Assembly (NCBI GenBank): GCA_004835665.1
Contig: RBKR01000019.1
Coordinates: 620,001-684,000, forward strand
DNA from: Phoma sp. XZ068
Taxonomy: Eukaryota; Ascomycota; Dothideomycetes; Pleosporales; Didymellaceae
DNA length: 64,000 nucleotides
Direction: 5' to 3'
Shown here: positions 44,779 to 55,230 of the stretch, piece by piece
Position numbering within the stretch: the stretch's first letter is position 1
Layout: each line of letters opens with the position of its first letter
Translations under genes and position numbers: made by a program
Notes under the pieces: generated by a model
The model's input: only the letters and a program-made list of their open reading frames with translations
The model's database searches: none
What the model was told of the DNA's origin: nothing

Positions 44779-46771
44779 CTACAACTTGTCCCTTGTGTCC
44801 ATCTGCCTTGCTGCGAACGTACGATACCTTCGCGTGGTTTTGATGCGCCACTGCTTTCCAAGCTTGATAAACAGGCCAGTAGATGCGAGTGCAACAACAG
44901 TTATCAGCGCGAACGTCAACATAACGTTCTGGAGCCCGACTCTCGTTACCCATGGCGTGAGTGCGAAGACGAAAATAGTCGAGATAACGTTACGAGTGAA
45001 AGTTACACCGACAATGGCATCTGCAACAATCTATAGTTGTGTCAGTGGAAATCTTCAAGATACGAAAAGCCATGCTTACATCTGTATACGAATCCGTAAG
45101 ATACGTCAAGGCCACACTGCACATTGGAGGCATAGCAAATGAGAACATGCCGATCCCAACAGCAACGATCGGCCAACTCATGCCTAGACCTAGGGCATAT
45201 CCAAACATCATCAAGCCTACAACATTTGTTAGCGGAAGCGATCATGATGTGACTCATTGTGGGCGGACTTACCAGCAGGGAAGAATGGCGCAAAAGCAAG
45301 CAAAAGCCAGAGACGCATCTCGGGCTCATAAATACCATTGTTCTTCCGGGCGAGCCACAGGATGAGTCGATCACTAAACGGCGCGCTCACGATTGTGCCG
45401 AGGGAGTTGCCTACTAGTGCAGGTATACTCATCAGTCCTACTTGAGAAGCGTTGAAGTTGTATGGCGGGGCAGGTAGGTATGTCGAGATCAATGTTACAG
45501 ATACCTGAAAAGCGGCAGTAACAAGACCATAGAGGAGTGCGACGTAGAGAACCGCGGGGATTGTCGCCATAACGAAGAACGGTTGGTACGTATGGTGCAA
45601 CAACTGCAGCATAGAGCCCTCGGACGTAGTCCATGGTATCAAACGCCGAAGATATGACTTCCTTGGAATAGGTGATGTTGTGACGAACGAGTCGATTGGC
45701 TCAAGGTTGAAATCCTTGTTGTCGGTCGACTTGCGGTCTTTGGGGATGTCGTGCGAACTGATAACGGAAGGCGTGCCGTTGATGCTAGGCATGAACTTCG
45801 TCTCTTCGTAGAAGAAAGTGAAGAGGAGCAGCAAAACACCTAGGATTATGGCAAGCCACCACCATAGCCAGCGCCAACCCTGGTCAACCGTTATATAACC
45901 TGCAGCGATCGGCATCAGAGACCCTCCGATGGTCATGCACCATACGTAGAGGTTGTTCGCCAACCCTCTTTGATGAACGAAGAATATGTCTTTTTACGGG
46001 TTAGCAGCTGTATCTAGAGAAGAGAGTGGTTCTAGGCGCAAGAGAAATAGTCCACATACCAGCAACCGTCATCTGGACGATGACCTCAGCTAGAGCACCC
46101 AGAAGGCAATTGAACAGGTTGGTCAGGATCAAGTCTGCAGAGTTCTGCATCTTTGCTGACCAGATCATGACAGCTATCTGTCCAATCAAACTGAGGAGGT
46201 ACATCGGACGTCGGCCGAACTTGAGAGCGAAAGGTATGAATAGCAGGGCACCAACTGCTAAAGCCGCAGAGCCAGTAGCGTAACCGTTGTTTAGAAGACT
46301 GATGGTAAAACCAAGTTCTTCCATCATGGAAGGCCATGTGGGAGTTGCCGCAGAGATACTGTTACAAGTAGTTAGCGGTGTTGTTCATAGCGCACTATGT
46401 AAACCAGTTGGACTTACAGGCCAAAGATCACAAGAGAGTAGAGTAGCGTCAACCCAAAATTGAGATTCTTCTCCCACGTCTTCCAGTTCTGACGGGTTTA
46501 GCGGGCTGAGCAGACTGTTTCGGTTGTTGAAAACGTACAAGAGGATCGTTCAGATCATTTGTTGGTTTTGGATGTAGGACGATTTCGACTTCTTCGCGTA
46601 GATCTCCGGTCGCTCGTCGCAACTCTATCGTAAAGTCAGTCTGGTGTCTGCAGTTTCATGAAGACGGCCGTGGCGGTATCCGGGGGAACACTGGTGCGTA
46701 CCTTCCAGAGTGACTGTGCCAGGTGGCCATGCCGCTCTGTCATCATCGGTGATGGAATGAGATGCCTGCAT
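44779..46771 (-). CDS. MFS transporter, DHA1 type, seven exons
   Basis: Exons 46771-46702, 46624-46539, 46488-46418, 46358-46060, 45989-45273, 45216-45080 and 45030-44779 join in phase to 543 aa. The N-terminus MQASHSITDDDRAAWPPGT leads to NDPLNWKTWEKN and TM1. Motif A: LKFGRRPMYLLSLI. Central blocks DQGWRWLWWWLAI and FFYEETKF are typical of the DHA1 subgroup, and the loop ends in RLIPW. The C-terminus KQWRIKTTRRY follows the last TM. Very different exon structure from its convergent neighbour (103 bp apart), so the pair is not a recent tandem duplicate. Substrate unknown. Confidence 0.87.
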
Positions 46772-47536
46772 CTTGAAATGAAGGATGCACTCGATGTGTC
46801 AAAGGCAGTGAGTTCTCACAGCTGAATCCGAGACCCAGCATCCATCATATACTGCCTGAGACGTCGTCCTTATCAAAGCTAAGCGATCAGTGGCTGCCAG
46901 ACTTAGGCCCAGATCTGGGGTAACAGCTGCGGCGTCTAACAGCAATAGCGAACAAGCATAAACGCTATCAAATGCCGTAACTTAGTGCCTGCGGGTTTCC
47001 CCATCATTCGGGACCTCTTAGGCGTTGCTCCGCGAGATGGGACGATCCGAGCGCCTGGACCTACCCAATTAGGACGGATTCACTACCATTTCCCAATCTC
47101 TGCTGCCGACGAGAGCTGCTATCTTTTGATGTAAGATATGCGGCAGATAGTTTGCCGCTAATGTCGCAAGATAAGACGCGTATCTTGTCACTTTGAACAC
47201 CTCCTCACGAGTTGACAGGATCCACCCTACCGAATATGGCTAGTTTTTGGGCCAAGAGCTTTTAGCGCAGTTAGGGTCAAGGTCCAGGTGCGACTTCCGC
47301 TTCACAACTCCGCTTTGACGGCCATGTTGATCGTTCCGTCGCCATCAACCATTATGGTTTGTTTAGACGCTCAGTCCGCGGATTGCGGCAGTTCAGATAT
47401 AGCCGAAGCGCTCGAGCACCTTTGGCAAGCCTTCGATCGGAACTGTCTTACTTTTCCTTGATCCTCTGCCAGTTCAACCCTCAAAACCGAAAGTGAAAAC
47501 CAAAATACCAGCCGAGAATTGAGTCCGTCAGCAGCA
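46772..47536. promoter_or_regulatory. Divergent promoter of MFS transporter and amidohydrolase
   Basis: 765 bp shared upstream region with no ORF. Several GATA motifs near 47130-47190 (AGATA, AAGATAAG) could mean nitrogen (AreA) control. They are short and common, so weak evidence. Confidence 0.4.
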
Positions 47537-49168
47537 ATGGCCGGTAACAAAGTCTTCGTGAACGGTCGAATCTTTGCTTCTCGCGATGCGCAGAAAGAGA
47601 CCACCGACTTTGCCGAATGTATGGTAGTGGAGGGTGACAAGATATCTCATGTTGGCAGCAAAAGCGAAGTTTCAGTCCAACAGATGGTTCGAGATGGTGC
47701 TGAGGTTGTTGACCTGGAGAATCGCGTCATTATCCCAGGCTTCATTGATGCCCATACACACCTCCTGTTCTTCGGCTTGTCGCTGCGAAAGTTAGACCTC
47801 ACCAACTGCTCAACGCTCGATTTAGTCCGAACGACCATTTCGAACTATGCCAAACAACATCCTGAGATGCCTCGAGTATTGTGTCGCGGTTGGCACCAGT
47901 CGAGCACTGGTCGACAAGCTTTGGCGACCATGCTAGATGACCTCGATCCCCAACACCGCCCAATATATGTCGAAGCCCTGGATCTGCATTCGACCTGGGT
48001 CAACACCGCGGCACTGAAGGAGCTTCCCCTGGATGGGGCCAAGGAGCTCGGAAGCCATCAAGTCCCATGCGATGAGAACGGTAATCCGACTGGACTGTTC
48101 GCGGAAGCAGGACAAACGGATATTGTATGGCCCTATCTAAACGAGAAGTACACTGAAGAAGAGAAGCAAGCAGCGCTTCAAGAAGCGTTCGATGCATACA
48201 TCGCATCTGGGTACACCGGTGCAATCGACATGGCCATGGACGACAACTCCTGGGATGCGCTGAAACTGTATCGCAAGAGGAACGGCACCCTGCCAATTCA
48301 CGTTGCCGCCCACTGGCTGGTGCGACCGGCTGGTGACTTAGCAGCGCAGGTAGATATCGCTATTTCGAATAACAAGGAATGGCATCCTTCATCCACCCCG
48401 GACTTTTGCATCGTTGGCATCAAGATGATTTGCGACGGTGTCGTGGACGGCTGCACAGCCGCTCTGACGCAGCCCTACCCCGGCCACAGCAATCCCATTG
48501 ATCCTCTTTTCACCAAAGACCAAATGGAAATAGTTGTTGCAAAAGCAGCGCATGCCAACCTCCAAGTAGCCATTCACGCCATCGGCAACGCAGCCATCAA
48601 GCAAGCCATCGACTCCATCGCCCTGGCAAAGACACCTGAAGGCCGGCATCGAATCGAGCACCTCGAGATCACCAACGAGGAAGACGCCAAACGACTGGGA
48701 GCACTTGGCATCACCGCCTCCGTTCAGCCTGTCCACTCTGATCCCGCGATCCTGGTCGACTACCAGAAGCTCATCGGGCCACACCTCTGGGAAAGGGCTT
48801 TCGCATACAAAGAATTCCTCGACGGCCATGCATGCGTAGCGTTCGGCACCGATGCACCGACAGCACGACACCTGCCGTTGCCGAACTTATACAACGCGAC
48901 CACGAGGAAGAGCGCTACGCAGCCACAGATGACAGAACGAACAACGCCGCACCAGGCGCTCACCATGAGCCAGGCGTTCCATGCTGCGACAGCTGGAGCT
49001 GCTTACTCAAGGTTCGCGGACAAATGGACTGGTAGTCTTAGGGCAGGGCTGCAGGCTGACTTTGTGGTGTTGGACTCGAAGTGGACGCCGGAATCGCTGT
49101 TGGATGACAGTGTTACCGAGACGTGGTCGAAGGGGACGAGAGTGTACAAGGCCGTGGAGCAGGCGTAG
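47537..49168 (+). CDS. YtcJ-type metal-dependent amidohydrolase
   Basis: Single exon, 543 aa, Amidohydro_3 family. Metal-site motifs are complete: GFIDAHTHLLFFG (HxH), IKMICDGVVDGCTA, VAIHAIGNAA, RIEHLE, and AFGTDAP near the C-terminus. The N-terminal beta-sandwich starts KVFVNGRIFAS and the C-terminal part closes with GLQADFVVLD. Relatives hydrolyse N-substituted formamides, exoenzyme-like amides or urethane bonds; the substrate here is unknown. The ATG at 47537 is the only Met near the start. Divergent from an MFS transporter, suggesting coupled uptake and breakdown (inference). Confidence 0.88.
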   Translation: MAGNKVFVNGRIFASRDAQKETTDFAECMVVEGDKISHVGSKSEVSVQQMVRDGAEVVDLENRVIIPGFIDAHTHLLFFGLSLRKLDLTNCSTLDLVRTTISNYAKQHPEMPRVLCRGWHQSSTGRQALATMLDDLDPQHRPIYVEALDLHSTWVNTAALKELPLDGAKELGSHQVPCDENGNPTGLFAEAGQTDIVWPYLNEKYTEEEKQAALQEAFDAYIASGYTGAIDMAMDDNSWDALKLYRKRNGTLPIHVAAHWLVRPAGDLAAQVDIAISNNKEWHPSSTPDFCIVGIKMICDGVVDGCTAALTQPYPGHSNPIDPLFTKDQMEIVVAKAAHANLQVAIHAIGNAAIKQAIDSIALAKTPEGRHRIEHLEITNEEDAKRLGALGITASVQPVHSDPAILVDYQKLIGPHLWERAFAYKEFLDGHACVAFGTDAPTARHLPLPNLYNATTRKSATQPQMTERTTPHQALTMSQAFHAATAGAAYSRFADKWTGSLRAGLQADFVVLDSKWTPESLLDDSVTETWSKGTRVYKAVEQA

Positions 49169-49505
49169 AAACCGCTCTTTTCATACTCAAATCAAAATAG
49201 TCCATCTCCTATGCATCTTTCTTCACTCGTGCTTCATGCTAAACAGCTGTCACCGATATGACTGCTAATCGGTTGGCACATCCATCATCAAAGCTGAGCG
49301 CCAGGAATCGCATACCAGTACCGCTGTGTGGCGAATCGTGTCGAATTGTAAGCAACTACCTAGTTCAAGTCCTGCAGATTGATTTCAAGGAGAAGATTAT
49401 ACGAGAGTTTGGAGTAAATGATTGGATTGTATGGATGTCTACACTCCCACCAACGCGCTGTCCAGCCTTGACCTCAATCGTGTCCTCGTGATGTAGTAAG
49501 CCCAC
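49169..49505. other. Short convergent gap
   Basis: 3' flanks of the amidohydrolase and IES2 genes. A possible alternative last exon of IES2 (ending 49439) falls here. Confidence 0.35.
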
Positions 49506-50726
49506 TTACGCAACTTCCTCAACCATCCTGCCACTCCATGGCGTCTTGCTAGCTGGCTCTGTCTTACCTGAAAACGCGCTGCCCACAGGTGCTTGCAGCC
49601 ACTCGTCTGGGACAGCGAGTTGTGTACCCTTAGCATTCTGTATGTATCGTACGAAGAGCGGGTTTGCGCGTTCTGGCTCGAATTCTCCTTCCTGGCCCGA
49701 CTCGTCCATATCGGCACCCTTGCGTCCGCGCTTTGGAGGTTGCTTCTTGAGGAGGCGGTTGATAGTGTCAAGCTGTAGCATGTTAGCATCATGATCGTTC
49801 TGTGAGGGCATAGAACGTACCTTCTCCTCTTCATTCCTCTTCTCACTCAGGTTCTTCCTTCTTCTCGCCATCTCCGCCCTTCTCATGGCGTGTTCTTCGG
49901 CTGTGAGGTGCTTCTTCTTCTGCGCCTCGTTACTCAGCGCAAGCAGACTGCCGTCCTCTTCTTGCTCCAGCACGGCACGCTGCCGCCGCGTCAACTTGCT
50001 CATGTCGGGTGTCTGGTCGCGGCTCATGTCCTCGTCGCTGTCCATATCCACATCGCCTTCTGGTCCCGCAAGTTCGTCGTCGTCTTCACCCTCCGCATCA
50101 TCCTCTTCGCCCTCAGCATCTTCCATGTCGTCGAGATCGGAGTCTGGGTCGCTGAGCTCATCGTCGTCATCAGACAAGGCCATTTCCTTTGCCTCTACAG
50201 TGTCTTGTGCCTTCGTGAGGCTGATCTTCGGCTTCGAAGCTACTGGTATTGGTTTGCCTGTGGGCACGACAATCGGCTCTTCGTCGTCTTCATCGCCCTC
50301 GGCGTCCATGTCGTCCTCCTCGCTCCCGTCGGCGTCGACTTCCTCGTCGTCTTCCTCCTCGTCGTCAACATCCATGGCGTCCACCTCGTCTGCTTCGTCC
50401 TCGTTGTCATCTTCGTCCTCGTCCTCATCGCTGTCCACCTCGCGGACAACGCGGCTGCTCCGCGAGGCGCGCTTGCCCAAGACGATGTTTGTGCGGCTTA
50501 GGTTGCCCTTGCTAACGGCAGGTGCGCCTGTGGCCTGACGCAGCTTGTTGGGGGACGACTTGACGGTGAGTGAGAGCGACTGCCGTGTTTCTTCGGGCGA
50601 AGAGCGCTGGATGGTGGCAGAGGGGGCATCGTGGCGGTTTGCTGTGCCGCGGCGTGGGCGCGTTGAGGAGGCAGTGGGAGCACTGGGGAGGGCGTTAGGA
50701 GCTGCGCGGGTGCGGAGGCGGGGCAT
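49506..50726 (-). CDS. IES2: INO80 complex subunit Ies2 (PAPA-1 domain)
   Basis: Exons 50726-49821 and 49772-49506 give 390 aa. The 48-nt intron (GTACGT donor, GCTAAC branch, CTACAG acceptor) has no stop and is in frame, so retention would add 16 residues. N-terminus basic (MPRLRTRAAPN), then a very long Asp/Glu tract (about 95-240), then the PAPA-1 region: LTRRQRAVLEQEEDGSLLAL, AMRRAEMARRRKNLSEKRNEEEK, and across the intron LDTINRLLKKQPPKRGRK. Ies2 activates the INO80 chromatin remodeler. The stop codon lies within a GCGTAAGTG donor-like sequence; a 37-nt alternative intron seems too short to matter. Confidence 0.85.
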   Translation of the reverse strand: MPRLRTRAAPNALPSAPTASSTRPRRGTANRHDAPSATIQRSSPEETRQSLSLTVKSSPNKLRQATGAPAVSKGNLSRTNIVLGKRASRSSRVVREVDSDEDEDEDDNEDEADEVDAMDVDDEEEDDEEVDADGSEEDDMDAEGDEDDEEPIVVPTGKPIPVASKPKISLTKAQDTVEAKEMALSDDDDELSDPDSDLDDMEDAEGEEDDAEGEDDDELAGPEGDVDMDSDEDMSRDQTPDMSKLTRRQRAVLEQEEDGSLLALSNEAQKKKHLTAEEHAMRRAEMARRRKNLSEKRNEEEKVRSMPSQNDHDANMLQLDTINRLLKKQPPKRGRKGADMDESGQEGEFEPERANPLFVRYIQNAKGTQLAVPDEWLQAPVGSAFSGKTEPASKTPWSGRMVEEVA

Positions 50727-51640
50727 GGTAGGTGTGAAGGAGAAGACAAGGTGCAGGTAAGATATGAGCACGCAGGTATGGCGGCGTCAGACAGCTCGCT
50801 CCTTCTGTATGGATGCGCGCAGGGATTCACGCGGGTGGCACAATGCGGTGGTGAGCGGTCATGGCATTGGCTTGTTGCGGAGCTTCCTGCAGCTGACGGT
50901 TTGCTCACACCCACAGTTGCCGCCTTGTATCGCGCAACCTCGCTACATGGCCCTTGGCGCAAAAGAAGGCTGGAAGGCGCGCCGCAGCGCGCGTTGTTGG
51001 GATATCAGCCACATACCTGCTGTTGTTCCACTCGACGTTATCCTCCGAATCCTCGTACTCGGTGCTGAGCCGCCGTAAGCGCTTGGCCGCCCGGTCTGTC
51101 ATACTGGAAGGATGTGCTGCAGTAAGAATAAGCGATTGGAGGTGTGAGAAGATGCGATTGACGTCGTTGAGGTTCAAAGCGCGTTGTTGCGATGCACAAG
51201 AGGCTCCTGTCGTCTTCCCCAGAATTTCAAAAGAGGAAAGGCGCGACCGTGCCTCGGCAGCATGTCTCCTGGTCCAGATCAACTCCTCACCCAGACTTTG
51301 ACATCAAATACATCACATCAAGATCCACTTGATCACTCGTTATACATCCTTAGTTCGAGCTGTCATTGACGAGGCAATCTTGAGTGGTCGGCGTGAAGCC
51401 TCATAACCACAGAGCGTTGGATTCGCACAATTCAATCACGACTAATTTCATTTGCATATGCATAGCTCACAGACAATACAGTTCACTAATTTTCCACACA
51501 ATAATGAGCTCAGTAGGCCACATCGTTTCATTCCGCTTGAAAGTAAGCTATCAAAATCACCCTCTGGTTGCGTAGCAAACACTCTTCATACCTTTCAGCC
51601 AGCGACAATATGAACGTCCACTCAGCTCTTCCGTATCAAA
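50727..51640. other. Intergenic with an unassigned exon-like segment
   Basis: IES2 5' region and J-domain 3' flank. On the minus strand, an ATG at 51102 opens 28 codons ending at a strong AG/GTATGT donor (51017/51016), possibly a first exon or uORF. No downstream coding exon could be fixed. Confidence 0.4.
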
Positions 51641-53005
51641 TCAGGGAGAATCCGGCCCTTCACTCATGCAAGCAATCGTTCCTGTGCGATCGTAGAACGC
51701 CCGCATCGCCTTGTCCTTCAACACATCATAGGCCTGATTGATACGCGCCATGTTTTCCGTCGCCGCCTTCTTCGCTGCTGGACCACCCTTCACGCGGTCA
51801 GGGTGCTGCTTGATGCATAGCTTGCGATACGCTTGCTTGATCTCCTCTGAACTCACGCGCGATGACACTCCTAGGATCACGTACAGATCCTCAGCAGGCT
51901 TGACACCGGATGTTTCCATCGGCGGCTGGTCGCGATCAGATCGACGGCCATGCCAATCCGAGCGATCATCGTAGCCGTTGTAGCTATCATTTGAGCTGTA
52001 GGACGAGGAAGAGGACGAGGAGCCACCTGGGCGGCGCTCTTCGGTGCGGTAGCTGCGACGATCGCCACGAGAAGAGTATTGAGGTCCTTCATCGTCGTCG
52101 TAGACATCATCATAGTCACCAGATCGTGCGGAGAATCCGCGTGGGCGACGCTCTTCGGTGCGGTAGCCACGACGATCGCTACGGGAAGAGTATCGAGGAC
52201 CTTCATCGTCATCGCAGGTACCATCGTAGCCACCAAATCGACCGGAGTATCCGCGGCCACGGAAGGGTGAGCCGTCGTCTTCAGAATCGAAACCCGGGTC
52301 GTCCCATCCAGACGAGCGTGACTTCTCAGTACGAGGACGACGCTTACGTGCGGAGCCAGATGATCGACCATTATAGCCTTCATCATCATCGATAGCATCT
52401 TGCATATCGCTAAAGCTGTCAAAGCCAGAAGGCCGAGACGACGGCCCAGCTTCGCGAGCGTCCTTTGCATTGCGCTTACCCAATTCTCGAAAGATGAACT
52501 TCTCACCCTGTTGACGAGCGTAGTCCTCATTGGCGCCTTTGGCAAACAAGTCTTGCATAATCTTCTTTCCCAGGGCATGGATATCGTCAACGCTTAATAC
52601 CTTACCGCTTGTCCTCGCAGCGTTCCGGTCTGCACCGTTTTGGAACATGCGATCGTACTCTGTTCCAGACTGTGTGTTACGCATGGGTTCCTCGGGATGG
52701 CGCCGTGACTGTCCACGTTCAGGCTCTCCGGTATAGCGCCGTGACTGTTCACGCACAGGCTCCTTGGTAGAGCGCTGGGAAGGTCTACGTGTAGGTTCCG
52801 CGGAATAGAGCTTTGCATCTGTGCGATATGCAGATTCGCGTAGGGCATCAGCCTTAGGCCCACGAGCACGGTACCCGGTCTTCTGGTACACCATTTCTAT
52901 GGCCATATCATGAACCTCGACCCGCGAGAAGCCTCGATCTAGGAAATGCTCCTCTGCGTGCCAATGCAAATCCTCGAGCTCTTCACGGCTGTAATCACTA
53001 GGCAT
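51641..53005 (-). CDS. J-domain protein with disordered, repeat-bearing N-terminal part
   Basis: Single exon, 454 aa. The J domain is at the C-terminus (about 372-445): LYVILGVSSRVSSEEIKQAYRKL, the HPD tripeptide in KQHPDRVKGG, and INQAYDVLKDKAMRAFYDR. Such domains stimulate Hsp70 ATPase. The first 370 residues are Arg/Glu/Ser-rich: degenerate EP-x-x-x-x-QSRR units near 75-110, then two 38-residue tandem copies (about 250-326) ending YRTEERRP. No signal peptide or TM segment. A J domain placed last is uncommon. Client unknown. Confidence 0.87.
   Translation of the reverse strand: MPSDYSREELEDLHWHAEEHFLDRGFSRVEVHDMAIEMVYQKTGYRARGPKADALRESAYRTDAKLYSAEPTRRPSQRSTKEPVREQSRRYTGEPERGQSRRHPEEPMRNTQSGTEYDRMFQNGADRNAARTSGKVLSVDDIHALGKKIMQDLFAKGANEDYARQQGEKFIFRELGKRNAKDAREAGPSSRPSGFDSFSDMQDAIDDDEGYNGRSSGSARKRRPRTEKSRSSGWDDPGFDSEDDGSPFRGRGYSGRFGGYDGTCDDDEGPRYSSRSDRRGYRTEERRPRGFSARSGDYDDVYDDDEGPQYSSRGDRRSYRTEERRPGGSSSSSSSYSSNDSYNGYDDRSDWHGRRSDRDQPPMETSGVKPAEDLYVILGVSSRVSSEEIKQAYRKLCIKQHPDRVKGGPAAKKAATENMARINQAYDVLKDKAMRAFYDRTGTIACMSEGPDSP
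52028..52255. repeat. 114-bp tandem duplication in the J-domain gene
   Basis: Two copies, 52028-52141 and 52142-52255, each 38 codons. Both carry the DDDEGP-x-YSSR core and end in YRTEERRP. Divergence is moderate, so the duplication is not new. Confidence 0.88.
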
Positions 53006-54173
53006 AGTGTCGGTCTTGATCTACTATGCTGCGAGGGAAAGAGTGCTTATGCGACTTCAGTTGTACTCGTTGGGCAAGACGATCGAGGCGAGCAATTCGT
53101 AATTATAATCTCCAAGCACTCTGCGGTAAAGCGTTGCTGTAAGTAAGCTAAGATTGAAACTGCAGAAACAGGTGAAAAGCACGTATGTGTATTCAAGCGT
53201 GCAGTTGAACCGTGCTTTCTGGAGGCGTTGGTCGTTACTCCAGAGAATTTCGGCTGAAATATGACCATCTAAGGCAGCCTGGTGAAAGCTCTCGTCATTT
53301 GCCCACAGTGCCAAACATGTGTGGCAGCACTGTATGACTACTGAGCAAGGCGTTGAGTGAACAACCTCCTGGGCTCGATATGTCCTAGAAACAACCACTT
53401 GTTGGTGCCAGCCATAACTGAGGTATTAAGGATGTGTATCGTGACGATTACATTATGCTTTGCGAAAGTCCTTGGTCTTGCATTTTGTTGCACTTCGAAT
53501 GTTGGGCAGAAAGATCGAAGGATAATCAGATGAGAGTTGTTGCTTTGTTTACATGGCGGCGCGCCTGATGATTAGTGCATAGAGAAATTTCTCCTGTGCC
53601 TGCTTTTCAAACATCGCGGAACAAAGGATTTGCGTTGATAATGCTGAAAAAGACCTGTTTAGTGATCAAAAATTGCACAACTGTTAGCGCGGAATTCAGC
53701 TGAGGCTGAGAAAGCACACCCCAGGCCCCGCGGCTTCTCTCCGCTTTGCTTACCTACGAGGCCCCACACAGCATCAAACCACCAGGACAGGGCTGCACCA
53801 CACCTAAACTTGTCCAACGATGGCGCGATAGATGATGTGCTCTGTGCAAACCCCTGGTTTAGGGAGGGTTTCGGCCCTACCCGCCCTGCCTTGACAGACG
53901 TTGCTGTTGTGTGATTTGCTGATTTACTACCGGCTTCGACGCCAGGCCAAAACCGCAACCGGCGCAATCGTAAGCATTGTCGGTATCATATGTTGCTGAG
54001 ATAATGGGACGGAATGTAGAGCCGGCAAATATGTCGTGCTTATTAGCTTCAAGAAACATATAAAGACGAATGTATTCAGCTCAAGTGGAACATCTACACA
54101 TCATCCCTTCCCACTAAACAATCAGTTCATTGATCAACCTTCAACCATCACCAATACACCACATCACCAAACA
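53006..54173. other. 1.2 kb divergent intergenic region
   Basis: Promoters of the J-domain and NmrA-like genes. A minus-strand open segment at 53057-53398 is discussed under findings. TATAAAG at 54059-54065 serves the NmrA-like gene. Confidence 0.4.
54059..54065 (+). promoter_or_regulatory. TATA box of NmrA-like gene
   Basis: TATAAAG, 109 bp upstream of the ATG at 54174. Confidence 0.5.
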
Positions 54174-55076
54174 ATGTCCATCAAGAACGTTATCATCATT
54201 GGTGCTGGAGGCAACCTTGGTCCCTCCGTGCTGAGGGCCTTCCTCAGCTCATCATTCAACACTAGCGTTCTCTCCCGTGAGGGGTCAAGTTCTACATTCC
54301 CCTCAGGCGTCAAGGTCCTGCGCGCCGACTACGACTCCGTCGACAGCCTCAAGCAAGCTTTCCAAGGGCAGGATGCCGTTATTTCCCTCGTAGGCGGTGG
54401 CGCTCTAGGTGACCAGAACAAGCTGATCGATGCTGCCATCGCAGCGGGCGTGCAGCGCTTCGTCCCCTCAGAGTTCGGTAGCAACACAACAGACTCAAGG
54501 ACACGAGCCATTGTCCCTGTATTTGAGGCCAAGTTCGGCACAGTGAACTACCTTAAGAGCAAAGAGAATGCTATCAGCTGGACAAGCGTGGTCACTGGAC
54601 CCTTCTTCGATTGGGGTCTCAAGGTTGGCTTCCTCGGCCTCAACGCTCAGAACAAGACAGCGACCATCGTTGATAGCGGCAACGCGAAATTCTCCACCAC
54701 CAACCTTTCAACTATCGGCGAGGCTGTTGTCAAGGCCCTGGAGCACGCTGATGCTACCAAGAACCAGTACGTCTACGTGAGCGGGTTCCAGACATCGCAA
54801 AATGAGATTCTTGCCGCGGCGGAGAAGCTCACAGGGGAGAAGTGGACTGTCAGCAAGACCACTGCAAAGGATCACATTGCCGCAGGCAACGCACTGCTCC
54901 AGAAGGGTGACTTCTCTGGACTGGGTCCGCTGATCCAAGCAATCACATTCGGTGAAGAGCAACTTGGTGATTTGTCGCCCGCCGGCCTGTGGAACGAGAA
55001 GTTAGGCTTGAAGCAGACGAGCTTTGAGGATAGTATCAAGGCAGGGTTCTCGGGCAAGTTGTTGCACGAACTTTAG
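54174..55076 (+). CDS. NmrA-like / isoflavone-reductase-type NAD(P)-binding protein
   Basis: Single exon, 300 aa. The Rossmann dinucleotide motif is at the very start: VIIIGAGGNLGPSVLRAFL (GxGGxxG), followed by LSREGSS, DAVISLVGGGALGDQ and RFVPSEFGSNT. These fit atypical short-chain dehydrogenases of the NmrA / phenylcoumaran-benzylic-ether-reductase group. The family Lys (after FEAK, about residue 123) is present, so it may be an active reductase rather than a pure NmrA-type redox sensor. Substrate unknown. The context CAACAATGTCC is a good fungal start. Confidence 0.86.
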   Translation: MSIKNVIIIGAGGNLGPSVLRAFLSSSFNTSVLSREGSSSTFPSGVKVLRADYDSVDSLKQAFQGQDAVISLVGGGALGDQNKLIDAAIAAGVQRFVPSEFGSNTTDSRTRAIVPVFEAKFGTVNYLKSKENAISWTSVVTGPFFDWGLKVGFLGLNAQNKTATIVDSGNAKFSTTNLSTIGEAVVKALEHADATKNQYVYVSGFQTSQNEILAAAEKLTGEKWTVSKTTAKDHIAAGNALLQKGDFSGLGPLIQAITFGEEQLGDLSPAGLWNEKLGLKQTSFEDSIKAGFSGKLLHEL

Positions 55077-55230
55077 ATATGCTTATAGTAGATTAATAAC
55101 CATTAGCATGAATCTTTTCATTGATTTCGTTTCAGTTATACTGTGTCTTGCGTGCTTGTTCGTTGTTTTGTTTCTTGTCGTCAAGTAAACAGAAAAGATC
55201 ACCCACAGAATCCTTCAAATAGTGCGTCGT

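Noticed and set aside
49885..50538. 217-codon poly-Ser plus-strand ORF
   Set aside because: Antisense shadow of the Asp/Glu tract of IES2.
50498..50962. 154-codon minus-strand ORF overlapping the IES2 start
   Set aside because: Low-complexity Pro/Ser/His, overlaps IES2 in another frame.
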